A program made the position numbers and the translations under genes. The notes beneath the pieces were generated by a model. It did not search any database. It worked only from the letters and a program-made list of their open reading frames with translations, and had not been told where the DNA came from. Positions 45,671 through 53,955 of a stretch of 64,000 bases of DNA are shown here, piece by piece; the first letter of the stretch is position 1; every line of letters begins with the position of its first letter. Source of the DNA: DATBVX01 sp963696675. GTDB taxonomy: Bacteria > Pseudomonadota > Gammaproteobacteria > Steroidobacterales > Steroidobacteraceae. The DNA is taken from the NCBI GenBank assembly GCA_963696675.1, contig CAVOLM010000069.1:1-64000 (forward strand), given 5' to 3'.

Positions 45671-47539
45671 TCAGAGATTTCCTCCCGAACGATCCACCGG
45701 GATGGCGTCGAACGCGACTGTCATGCGCGGCTCCGTGCCCAGGATCGGGTTCGTGCCATGCCACATGTAGGACGGAAAGAGCACCAATAACCCCGCGCGT
45801 GGCTGTACGAAGTGTTCCGGGGACGCCCCCGGAACGGGAAAACGGGTCTCGCCGAACTTGAGCCATCCAGACCTGTTGTTCGTGTCCCGGACTTCATCCG
45901 GCACGCAGACATAGTAGGCGGAGCTGATCCACCCTTCCGGGTGCACGTGATTGACGTGAAACCCGCCGCGTTGCAGGCGCACCGACCAGGCCCCAGAAAT
46001 CGAGGCTCGCCCACGATTGCGTTTCGACAACGGGTGATTCGGGTCGACACCGATTGCGCGGCAATAGTCCTCGAGCGGCCCTTCGAAAGCTTTCACCAGC
46101 GCGCGGACCGCGGAATCTGAGTCCACCAGGAGGTTGTGTGCTGTCTGACTTCCGTGGCGCAGGCTTTGATCAAAAGGGTGTGCCGCGAACCGGTGGCGCG
46201 AGGCCAGTGCGACTCCGAGCGCTGCGTTGAGTTCTGCCATCGAAGACCAACCCGGAGGCGCCTCGAGCATGTAGCTGCGCGCATAGCGGTCGTAGTCGTA
46301 GAGCTCGCGATACAGCGACATCCCGGTGAGGCGTGCGGCGGTGGCCTCGTAAGCGATCCAGCGTTGTTCATTCGGCGCGCGCTTTCGCTGGGGAGCAATG
46401 AAACTCGATGCGATATCGGCGCTTCCGCGGGCCAGCAGGATCGCCACCAGGTTCTCTACGATCGCCGGGTCCTGCGGACGGTCTGCAGCCGCCTCCAATG
46501 CCTCGGTCTCCGCTTCCTTGAGCCGCCCGGATTCCTGCAGGATCGTGGCGAGTGCCGAGCGAATCTCCGGAACCGCACCCTTGCGCAGAAGGAGATCGCG
46601 AACCAGCACTTCCGAACCCGCGAGATCGCCCGTCCTGCGGAGCACGTCGGCGAACAGCATCTGCAGTGCTGCGTTGTCGCGATCCGCGGCTGCTGCGGCG
46701 GCAAGGTCGCGCGCGAACTTGGGGTCGCCTCTCATGTAGCGCAGTCGTGCCAGGCTGAGCTGCGCGTTCTGGTTCGCCGGTGCGTGAGCGAGCGCCTCGA
46801 CAAAGGCTTGTTCGGCCTCTTCCAGCCGATAGAGCTGCAAGAGCGCCGCGCCCCGGGCGAAGGCCAATGGCGCGCCGCTCACGCCGGTGCCGCGTGCGCG
46901 CTCCAGTACTTGGAGCGCCTCTTCCGGCCGGTCCATTCGATTGAGGAGCGCTCCAAGGTTGTGTTGCGCGGGGCCGTATTGAGGAGCAACTGCAATCGCG
47001 CGGCGATAGGCCGACTCCGCCTCGACGAGACGGTTCTGATCGCGCAACGTCATCGCGAGCGCAGACCAGGCCTGTGGATCATTTCCACGCAGGGCCACCA
47101 GCACGCGGCTTTCGCCTTCCGCCGCGGAATGGCGCCCAAGGTCGTTGAGCGTGCGCACGAGTCCCAGGCGACCCGGGCCGTGCTCCCGGTCGTACTTGAG
47201 CGCTTCGCGATAGCTCTGCTCGGCATCCGACAGACGACCGGTTCGCCTGAGCAGGGTGCCCAGATTGGCATGAAACTCTGCGCGGCCCGGTGCAAGCGCG
47301 ATGCTCTCCCGCATCAGCAACTCCGCGTCCGCGACGTTGCCGGCTTCCTTGCGAATCAACCCCAGAAGGTGCAGCGCGGCGGCATTGCGCGGCATCCGGG
47401 TCAGTGCCCCGCGGCACAGTGCTTCCGCTTGAGCCAGGTCGCCCTGGCGAAGCAACCCGTACGCCGAATTCAGGTCCGGGTCTGCTTCGGTGGAAGCCGC
47501 AGTTGTGGGTCCCTGCCCACCCTGTTGAGAGGACTGCAT
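45671..47539 (-). CDS. TPR - 2OG-Fe(II) oxygenase (PF13759 type) fusion, second copy
   Basis: A 622-residue paralog of the protein at 41568, with the same architecture. The TPR part (residues about 25-390) has HLLGLIRKEAGNVADAELLM and QHNLGALLNRMDRPEEALQVL. The oxygenase part has GGFHVNHVHPEGWISSAYYV, FGETRFPVPGAS, PSYMWHGTNPILG and RMTVAFDAIPVD, so the catalytic residues are intact. ATG 47539 is preferred over 47617 because the extra N-terminus is unlike the paralog. The gene lies downstream of the TonB receptor at 47664, beyond its terminator. Confidence 0.92.
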   Translation of the reverse strand: MQSSQQGGQGPTTAASTEADPDLNSAYGLLRQGDLAQAEALCRGALTRMPRNAAALHLLGLIRKEAGNVADAELLMRESIALAPGRAEFHANLGTLLRRTGRLSDAEQSYREALKYDREHGPGRLGLVRTLNDLGRHSAAEGESRVLVALRGNDPQAWSALAMTLRDQNRLVEAESAYRRAIAVAPQYGPAQHNLGALLNRMDRPEEALQVLERARGTGVSGAPLAFARGAALLQLYRLEEAEQAFVEALAHAPANQNAQLSLARLRYMRGDPKFARDLAAAAAADRDNAALQMLFADVLRRTGDLAGSEVLVRDLLLRKGAVPEIRSALATILQESGRLKEAETEALEAAADRPQDPAIVENLVAILLARGSADIASSFIAPQRKRAPNEQRWIAYEATAARLTGMSLYRELYDYDRYARSYMLEAPPGWSSMAELNAALGVALASRHRFAAHPFDQSLRHGSQTAHNLLVDSDSAVRALVKAFEGPLEDYCRAIGVDPNHPLSKRNRGRASISGAWSVRLQRGGFHVNHVHPEGWISSAYYVCVPDEVRDTNNRSGWLKFGETRFPVPGASPEHFVQPRAGLLVLFPSYMWHGTNPILGTEPRMTVAFDAIPVDRSGGNL

Positions 47540-47608
47540 GCGAGGAATTTTCGCACGGACGTATGCACGGAGTGCACCGGGCGCGAAAAAGGTAATGAGT
47601 GAAAGAAA

Positions 47609-47636
47609 GGCCGCCACCTCGTGAGAGGTAGCGGCC
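47609..47636 (-). terminator. Terminator of the 47.7-50.6 kb TonB receptor gene
   Basis: On the minus strand, a 12-bp stem with one mismatch (GGCCGCtACCTC / GAGGTgGCGGCC, loop TCAC) is followed by TTTCTTTC, 28 bp after the receptor stop. It is a typical rho-independent signal and closely resembles the terminator at 60643 of the other receptor. Confidence 0.75.
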
Positions 47637-47663
47637 CGTAACGATCAACCTCGGTTCGGTCGT

Positions 47664-50597
47664 TTAGAACCTGAACGTTGCGTTCGCGTAGTAACGGCGA
47701 CCGAGAATGTCATACAGCGTCGGATCGGTGTTGGCCTGCTGACCGGCCTGACTGTCGTCCGTAAAGATCGGTGGATCCTTATCAAACAGGTTGTCAACAC
47801 CCACCAACAGATCGATTGCATCCGTCGGCGACCAACGGGCAGTGATGCGATGGTACGTATACGACCCAACGCTCGGGGCAAGTCCATCCACTACCGGCGA
47901 GCCCACGGCATCGTTGTTCACCACTGTGAGGCTGTCGACGTAACGGACCTGATAGGTAAAGCCGAATTGCTTGATGTCCCATCCAAGATTGAGGACCCCC
48001 TTCCACTCCGGATAGCCTTCACCGACGTCCGTAGTGATCGTTCCAGCGAAGTGGCCGAATGGCGAAACTGAGTCTTCCTGGAAATCCCAGTCAATCACGC
48101 GCGTTAGCAACAGGTTGACACTCAATCTTCCCCAGCGTTCGCCCAGCGGCTGGCCATAGTCGACCTGCAGGTCAACGCCCTTCGCTTTCAACTTACCCAG
48201 ATTCTGGCTGGTCTCCTGGACGTCGGTGATTTCACCTGTCCCCAGGCGCGTGAACAGCTGGCACCACTGGTTGTTCGGATCGTACGTCGGGTTGGCGCTT
48301 ACATCATTGAAGCAGCGATTGATCGAAGACGTCGACGAAACCGAACCGATCGTGTCCTCGATGTCGTACTGCCAATAGTCGATGGAGCTGCGCAGCGCCG
48401 AGTTGGCGAACCCGGGTTGCCACACCAGGCCAAACGTGTACGTATCGGAGGATTCGGGATCGAGGTTCATGTTGCCCCCCTCGAGCGCACGCACCTGCGG
48501 ATTAGGCTGCTGGAAAGTAGCCAGCGCCGCCGCCGGGATTCCTTGTGCCTGGCAAAGCCCGAGTACCTCGGGAGTGCGGGTGTCCGGATTGCCCGGGTCG
48601 GGTGCGTTACAGGGATCAACGTAGCCCGGGAAATTTTCCTGCGGTGGCAGGAAGAGATCCAGGATGGACGGCGCGCGAACCGCCCGATTGTACGACCCGC
48701 GGACTTTCAGGCTCTCTATCGGTGACCAGTCCAGCGCAGCTTTGTAGGTATTGACACTGCCTGCCAGGTTGTAGTCGGAATAACGGTACCCGAGTTCGAG
48801 ATCAAGTGAGTGAACCGCGGGGATCTCCTTCAGCAACGGAATGGCAAGCTCGACGAACCCCTCCTTGACCCATATTTCTCCTTCCTGCGGGGGCTGTGCG
48901 TTGAAACCGACCACATCACCACTCGCCAGGAACTCGTCCGGACGGAAGCTGGCCGTCTGCTTGCTATATTCGGCACCGACTGCGAATTGGAACGGACCGG
49001 CCGGCATCTGAAACAGATCGCCCGTTAACGAGCCGGAGAGGTTCTGATTTTCGATTTGGATGATGTTAGTCGCGCGAATGGCAATCGCATTTGCACAGTC
49101 CGGGGAGATGTTTCCGAGACCGAACGGATTGAAACTCGCTGCGGTACAGTTAGCCAGATCCTCACCGTTCAGCAACCCCTGGATCCGCGAGAGGGACACG
49201 TTCCCCGCCTGTTGCTCCGTAGAGTTCGTCTGGCCCCAGCTGCCGAACACATCCCAATGGAAGTTCCGTTGGGCGGCCTCGAAGTCCCCACGAAAGCCCA
49301 CGAGGCCCTGCAGGACGTCGTAATTGTTATCGCTGACCCGCTCGCCAACTGCGACCGTGCGAACTCGGAATATGAAGTCGTCCCCCGGGGTAGGACGGGA
49401 AGCGAGCAATGTCGCCATATCCGCTGGGATGTTCGGGTTCGTCACCGGGACCGACAGATTGGTAATCGGCGTGGCGGCGAGCTGCGATTTAGCCTCATAC
49501 GTCGTGTACATCAGGCGCCCATACGCCTCGACCGACGAAGTGTCGAGGTCCATGACTCTGTAGTTGCCAAAGGCAGCGACCTGCCGCCGCGTCAGCGGCA
49601 ATTGCAGGTAGTTCACGGGAGCGAAGTTGTAATTGAAGCTTGCCGGGTTGAATCCGACAAATTGCTCACCACGGTAGTTCTCGGTGCCAGCGATGTCGAA
49701 AAGCGTGCCATCGGTGTTGAATCCGAGATTAGCACCCGCCGTTACGGCTCCCGGTGCGACGCCGTACGTTCCGAAGACCTGATCAACGGTTGCCTGTGTC
49801 GGCCGATTTGCCACGCTGCTGTCATAGCGGCCATCAGGAATCGTACTGGAACCCTGCGGTTGCAGATCCGGACCCAGCGCGGCTTGCGAAAAGGGTCGAT
49901 CGCCCTGCAAGACCGCCTGGCGCGTGTCATAGGAGAGCGCTATCACCGCATTTCCGCGGTCTTCGGCAAAATTGCCACCCATGGTGACGTCGTAGGCGCT
50001 CGTCTGGCCATCGCTCTCCGTGGTCTGGCCGAACTGAGCGTCCAACTGGACGCCTTCGAAGTGCTTTTTCAGTTTAACGTTGACTACGCCGGCAATTGCA
50101 TCCGAACCATAGACCGACGATGCGCCACCCGTGAGAACCTCGATGTTCTCGATGAGAGAAGCGGGAATCGTATTGAGGTCAATCTGGCCATTGGTGTAGG
50201 ACGGCGTGAGCCGGGTGCCATCCAGCAACACGAGAGTACGGCTAGGTCCGAAGCCGCGAAGATCGACGAGTGCCTGACCGGCGCCACCGCTCGCGGAGGG
50301 ATTATTCGATGTCGTGGTAAGCCCCGGGACGAGCTGCGGCAGCTGATTCAGTACGGTATCGATCTGTACCGTGCCTGCCTGCTGCAGCATTTTTGCGTCA
50401 ACAGTTACTACTGGGCTGGTCGCCGTGTAATCCGCACGCTGAATACGCGTGCCAGTTACCACGACTGTTCCTATTTCTGTACCAGCCGCTTCTTGATCCT
50501 GCGCAAGCGCAGGCAAGCTGGCGCTTGCGGCCGTCACAGCACCGGCGAACAGTGCGTGACGAACGGCGCGCGCGACTTGGCTATTGCGGTTAATCAT
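47664..50597 (-). CDS. TonB-dependent receptor, large peptide/ligand transporter type
   Basis: A 977-residue outer-membrane receptor. A signal peptide (AVRHALFAGAVTAASASLPA, residues about 11-32) leads to a TonB box-like EIGTVVVTGTRI (41-52) and the plug (VDLRGFGPSRTLVLLDGTRL, GASSVYGSDAIAGVV). A 22-strand barrel of about 780 residues ends in YYANATFRF with terminal Phe. It is energised by TonB-ExbBD and imports a large ligand. ATG 50597 has AGGAGGACGCA upstream. The gene has a dedicated upstream element at 50730 and a terminator at 47609. The group of GTVVVTG(T/S)RI receptors is common with modification enzymes in Xanthomonadales and Caulobacterales. Confidence 0.95.
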   Translation of the reverse strand: MINRNSQVARAVRHALFAGAVTAASASLPALAQDQEAAGTEIGTVVVTGTRIQRADYTATSPVVTVDAKMLQQAGTVQIDTVLNQLPQLVPGLTTTSNNPSASGGAGQALVDLRGFGPSRTLVLLDGTRLTPSYTNGQIDLNTIPASLIENIEVLTGGASSVYGSDAIAGVVNVKLKKHFEGVQLDAQFGQTTESDGQTSAYDVTMGGNFAEDRGNAVIALSYDTRQAVLQGDRPFSQAALGPDLQPQGSSTIPDGRYDSSVANRPTQATVDQVFGTYGVAPGAVTAGANLGFNTDGTLFDIAGTENYRGEQFVGFNPASFNYNFAPVNYLQLPLTRRQVAAFGNYRVMDLDTSSVEAYGRLMYTTYEAKSQLAATPITNLSVPVTNPNIPADMATLLASRPTPGDDFIFRVRTVAVGERVSDNNYDVLQGLVGFRGDFEAAQRNFHWDVFGSWGQTNSTEQQAGNVSLSRIQGLLNGEDLANCTAASFNPFGLGNISPDCANAIAIRATNIIQIENQNLSGSLTGDLFQMPAGPFQFAVGAEYSKQTASFRPDEFLASGDVVGFNAQPPQEGEIWVKEGFVELAIPLLKEIPAVHSLDLELGYRYSDYNLAGSVNTYKAALDWSPIESLKVRGSYNRAVRAPSILDLFLPPQENFPGYVDPCNAPDPGNPDTRTPEVLGLCQAQGIPAAALATFQQPNPQVRALEGGNMNLDPESSDTYTFGLVWQPGFANSALRSSIDYWQYDIEDTIGSVSSTSSINRCFNDVSANPTYDPNNQWCQLFTRLGTGEITDVQETSQNLGKLKAKGVDLQVDYGQPLGERWGRLSVNLLLTRVIDWDFQEDSVSPFGHFAGTITTDVGEGYPEWKGVLNLGWDIKQFGFTYQVRYVDSLTVVNNDAVGSPVVDGLAPSVGSYTYHRITARWSPTDAIDLLVGVDNLFDKDPPIFTDDSQAGQQANTDPTLYDILGRRYYANATFRF

Positions 50598-50729
50598 TGC
50601 GTCCTCCTGCAAGAGAGACTTGGAATCTTCTAGAACAACAGCGGCCGATGGACATGTGGGTTTAGCCGCCGATACCCCTGGGTAGCTGCTCCGCCGAAAC
50701 GATGTCGCCCCGGCCAGAACCGTGGCCGG

Positions 50730-50808
50730 ATAATAGCAACAAGCGAACTTTGCAGGGAAGCGGATTAGCGGAAAAACAACAGTGATTTACGAATGGTTTC
50801 GCAGACTG
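50730..50808 (-). promoter_or_regulatory. 79-bp element upstream of the first TonB receptor gene
   Basis: The stretch aligns without gaps to 63666-63744 upstream of the second receptor: by eye about 61 of 79 bases match. On the receptor strand it runs CAGTCTGCGAAA...TTCGTAA...CTGTTGTTTTT...GCTAA...CGCTTCCC...GTTGCTATTAT. It ends about 130 bp before the start codon in both cases. TATTAT/TATCAT near its end could be the -10 box, giving a leader of about 125 nt; the conserved upstream blocks could be an activator or sigma-factor site. The rest of the gap 50598-51092 has no gene I can support. Confidence 0.7.
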
Positions 50809-51092
50809 GAGGTGGTGCAAACCGTGTCCGACGCGGGACAAGCGCCGTCGTTGAAGGGTCGAATGTCTCGTTCAACGTAGTCCGTTGCTTGCAAGCATCG
50901 CACTCCATGCCAGTTGTAGTGTCTGCACAACAGAAGTGTGCCAAATCTCGGGTTGCAGCCACGTGGCACGGCTCCGGGCCACCCCGGGGCGGTTTGCGCC
51001 CCGACGCCCGTCGGGTGGCGGCACCCTCGCCAACCCTGTAACTTGCCCCGCGTTCGAGCAGGACCTGTTCTTGAGGCAAGCCTCTCTACTTT

Positions 51093-51779
51093 GTGATCGT
51101 TACAGATCGGCTGGTCTTTCTGCATTTGCACAAATCCGGCGGGACGTTCGTCAACGACTTCCTGTTGCGTTTCTTCCCCGACGCTCGCCAGATCGGCTAT
51201 CACCTGCCGCGCGCCTATCTGCCGCAGTCAGCCCGCGGATTGCCGATCTTCGCCCTGGTGCGCAATCCGTGGGACTACTACGTCTCCTGGTACAGCTTCC
51301 AGGCCGAGAGGGCGCAACCCAACGCATTCTTTCGCGTGACAAGCAAAGAGGGACAACTCGACTTCTCTAGCACGGTCACAAATCTCGTCAGCCTGTCGAG
51401 CAACCGAGAGCAGTTCGGAGCGATCAAGGCCGCGCTTCCGGATCATTTCGTCAATCGCGGCATCAACCTCACACGCGAGTGCTTTTCATCCCTGTACGGG
51501 TCGGGCCTGGGTTTCTACACGTTCTTGTATCGGCGCATGTTCGGCGACGGAGAGGGCATAACGTTCGGGCGGATGGAATCACTCCGGACGGATCTGCTGG
51601 CGTTTCTCGATTCCGTAGGAATCACACCAACTGAGGCGATGCGAGATTTCGTGCTCCAGGCTGCGCCCGTGAACACCAGTCGCCATGAGGCGTATCGCCA
51701 CTACTATGACGAACCGTTGCGCCGACTCGTCGCCGCGCGCGACCGCGAGGTCATCGAGCGGTTCAACTACGAGTTCTGA
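51093..51779 (+). CDS. Sulfotransferase-family protein
   Basis: A 228-residue PAPS-dependent sulfotransferase-fold protein. The 5'-phosphosulfate-binding loop is FLHLHKSGGTFVNDF (residues 9-23) and the 3'-phosphate motif LVRNPWDYYVSWYS (55-68). This short form lacks the extra helices of TPR or fused versions; its relatives are sulfotransferases of membrane-bound or secreted substrates. GTG 51093 is the start. It is followed 27 bp later by an AspH hydroxylase on the same strand, a separate-gene version of the fusion protein at 53956. It is divergent from the receptor gene. Confidence 0.85.
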   Translation: MIVTDRLVFLHLHKSGGTFVNDFLLRFFPDARQIGYHLPRAYLPQSARGLPIFALVRNPWDYYVSWYSFQAERAQPNAFFRVTSKEGQLDFSSTVTNLVSLSSNREQFGAIKAALPDHFVNRGINLTRECFSSLYGSGLGFYTFLYRRMFGDGEGITFGRMESLRTDLLAFLDSVGITPTEAMRDFVLQAAPVNTSRHEAYRHYYDEPLRRLVAARDREVIERFNYEF

Positions 51780-51805
51780 GCCGCGTACTTTCATCGCCCA
51801 GGAGC

Positions 51806-52492
51806 TTGAGGCACAGTACTGTCGTGCTCGACCTTCCCGGCCAACCCCTCATCGACAAGCATCGTCTCATCGGCGGCTGCGTTCGCCTGCCTCTGGAGGT
51901 TGACGCGCAACGGTTGCTGCAGGAGGTAACAGCGCTTTCGCCGTCGTGGTGGGGGACGACCGGCGGCCGGATCGGACTGCAGAACGCGGCTGAAGCTGTG
52001 TTTCTGCGCGGCTACGCCCCGGCCGAAGGAGATCGGCCCATCGAAGATCGGCCGGCACTCGATGAGCTGCCTTATGTTCGCATCATCATCAACGAGCTCA
52101 TCAACGCACCAGCGCTGCGTTGCCTGCTCGCGCGCATGCCGCCAGGGAGCTCTATCGCTCCGCACATCGATGATCGTGCGCCGTACTTTTTCAAGTCATT
52201 GCGTGTGCATGTCCCCGTCCAGACTCACGACCAGGTGTGGATGTACTGCGCCGGCGCGAGCTATCAGATGAGACCTGGAGAAGTGTGGGCACTCAACAAT
52301 GTGGCCATACATGCGGTCTGGAATGCGCACGCCGTATTGTCGCGCACTCACATGATCTGCGATTTCCTGCCGAGCCCGGCGCTGCTTGACCTGCTGTCAC
52401 GCGGCGAACGGGATCTCGGCCGCAGCGCGCCGGACGTCGAACGCCACTTTCAGGAGCTGGCGGCAGCTCCCCAGGCCGCGGCAAAACGCTGA
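51806..52492 (+). CDS. Aspartyl/asparaginyl beta-hydroxylase-family oxygenase
   Basis: A 228-residue stand-alone AspH-type 2OG-Fe(II) oxygenase. The first iron His is in SSIAPHIDDRAPYFFKSLRVHVPV (His120) and the second in NNVAIHAVWNAH (His169); the beta-helix strand RVHVPVQT binds 2-oxoglutarate. The N-terminus, LPLEVDAQRLLQEV, resembles the N-terminal oxygenase half of the fusion protein at 53956. Start is uncertain: TTG 51806 is close after AGGAG, GTG 51824 is possible. Co-transcribed with the sulfotransferase gene, so the two activities probably act on the same substrate (inference). Confidence 0.85.
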   Translation: MRHSTVVLDLPGQPLIDKHRLIGGCVRLPLEVDAQRLLQEVTALSPSWWGTTGGRIGLQNAAEAVFLRGYAPAEGDRPIEDRPALDELPYVRIIINELINAPALRCLLARMPPGSSIAPHIDDRAPYFFKSLRVHVPVQTHDQVWMYCAGASYQMRPGEVWALNNVAIHAVWNAHAVLSRTHMICDFLPSPALLDLLSRGERDLGRSAPDVERHFQELAAAPQAAAKR

Positions 52493-52499
52493 GAAGCGT

Positions 52500-53939
52500 T
52501 CACCGGGACGTCGGAGCACCACTCGCTGTCGGCGATCGATATTCGCCAGGATCGCGCGCGTACACGAGCTGACGCACGCGAACTCCCGCCGTGCTCACCG
52601 GCTCGCCATCCACGAAGCGCGGGCGAAAGCGGGCCTTGCGCAGGACCGCCATAACCGAACGCTCGGTTGCGCCAATCACATCGGACTTTATCGTGCGCAC
52701 GTTTTCGGCACGGCCATCCGCCGTGACGGTGTATTCGAGCTCGACATAGTGTTCGGTCGCGGGCGTCGCATCGGTTGCCTCCGGACGGCGACCCCACGAA
52801 TCGGAAGGTGCACGAAAGAGGAGTCTCACCGGATCGCTGAGTGCGACTGTGCCGCTGCCGGATGCGGCCAGCTGTCGCCAGCCTTCCTGGTATCGCGGCA
52901 ACGCTTTATCGAATTGATCGCCCACGAGGTAGTAGTCACCAAGATCAATGAGAGTGGCTGCCTTGAGCGCTGCGTTCCTGGCATCGGTGTTCTCGCTCAG
53001 GACCCTGAGCGCTTCGAGCAGCGCCTCCTCGCCGCGAGGACGAGGCCGGGTGTACGCGGGGCCTCCGCCGCCAGGGAAGGTGTGTGGCGGGGTATAGGTA
53101 TCTCCGACCAGGCGTAACGGTCGCTCGGGAGCGCCGACTCGATCCAGTAGTTCGGCACCATGTGCAAACTCCAGCATTTGCGTCCGCCCGATCCCGCGCA
53201 GAGGACCAATCGAGCGCAGATCGGATTTGCCTGCCTGATCGTGCACGAGATCAAGTGCGCGCTGGTGCGTGTCGAGAGCGGCCTTGTAGCGGCCGGTCAT
53301 CTCGTACCAGCGTGCCTTGCGATCCAGCGCCGGCAGCAAGCGCAGATCGTTCTTGCCGAACTCCTGTTCGCTGACCTTCAGGACGTAGTCCTGCTCGCGC
53401 TCGGCGTCCGGAAGCTCGTAAAGCGCGATCAAGCTGTCGATCAACGCCAACGACAACGGCAGCTGCGCCGGGTTGTAGAGACCGTCGAGCTTGCGGCTCA
53501 GCTCGATTGCGCGGCGAAGCACGCTCTCGGCTTTCTGGTGATCACCGGAGGCCTGGTGGGTAATCCCGAGGCCCAACAACGGCTGAATCAGTGCGTGTGA
53601 GATTCCGCCGTCGAAAGTTTCGGCCAGCCGCATCGCCCGCTGGTAGCTGACTTCGGCCGAATCGTAGTCCCTGAGCCGCAACTGCGTCGTGCCGAGATTC
53701 GATAGGGCGTTGACGAGGTCCGGATGGCTGCTGCCGAGTTCCTGCTCCGTGAGCGCGACGACCCGTTGGGCTGCCGGCAGCGCCTTCTCGTAGTTGCGAC
53801 TGTCGAATTCGGTGCGAAACGTCTTGTAAGCCTCAAGCCGGTCGGTCTCGAGCGCATCCTGCGTGGCCGGCCAGGCGCAGGGTGAGCAGAGCAGCACCAC
53901 GCACGTCGCCAGCACGCGCGCTTTAGAGCCGTGATCCAT
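52500..53939 (-). CDS. Secreted TPR protein with TonB C-terminal-like domain
   Basis: A 479-residue exported protein. Signal peptide (GSKARVLATCVVLLCSPCAW), TPR repeats over residues about 40-260 (LVNALSNLGTTQLRLRDYDSAEVSYQRAMRLAE), a flexible Gly/Pro/Arg stretch, another repeat (YLVGDQFDKALPRYQEGW), and a C-terminal TonB-like beta-alpha-beta domain. The last has EYTVTADGRAENVRTIKSDVIG and VLRKARFRPRFVDGEPV, which is the TonB_C pattern. There is no transmembrane anchor as in true TonB, so it is not an energy transducer of the standard kind but could bind a TonB-type partner or a TPR-held substrate. ATG 53939. Confidence 0.82.
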   Translation of the reverse strand: MDHGSKARVLATCVVLLCSPCAWPATQDALETDRLEAYKTFRTEFDSRNYEKALPAAQRVVALTEQELGSSHPDLVNALSNLGTTQLRLRDYDSAEVSYQRAMRLAETFDGGISHALIQPLLGLGITHQASGDHQKAESVLRRAIELSRKLDGLYNPAQLPLSLALIDSLIALYELPDAEREQDYVLKVSEQEFGKNDLRLLPALDRKARWYEMTGRYKAALDTHQRALDLVHDQAGKSDLRSIGPLRGIGRTQMLEFAHGAELLDRVGAPERPLRLVGDTYTPPHTFPGGGGPAYTRPRPRGEEALLEALRVLSENTDARNAALKAATLIDLGDYYLVGDQFDKALPRYQEGWRQLAASGSGTVALSDPVRLLFRAPSDSWGRRPEATDATPATEHYVELEYTVTADGRAENVRTIKSDVIGATERSVMAVLRKARFRPRFVDGEPVSTAGVRVRQLVYARDPGEYRSPTASGAPTSR

Positions 53940-53955
53940 GCGCAAGGTGCCTCTG

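Noticed and set aside
46136..47602. Long plus-strand frame opposite the TPR-oxygenase at 45671
   Set aside because: It is antisense to a gene with intact TPR and oxygenase motifs, and its product is Arg-rich low-similarity sequence.
47664..50633. Long open frame on the plus strand inside the receptor gene (about 525 codons from 49056)
   Set aside because: It is antisense to a clearly coding TonB-dependent receptor, has no family resemblance and is a by-product of the high-GC codon pattern.
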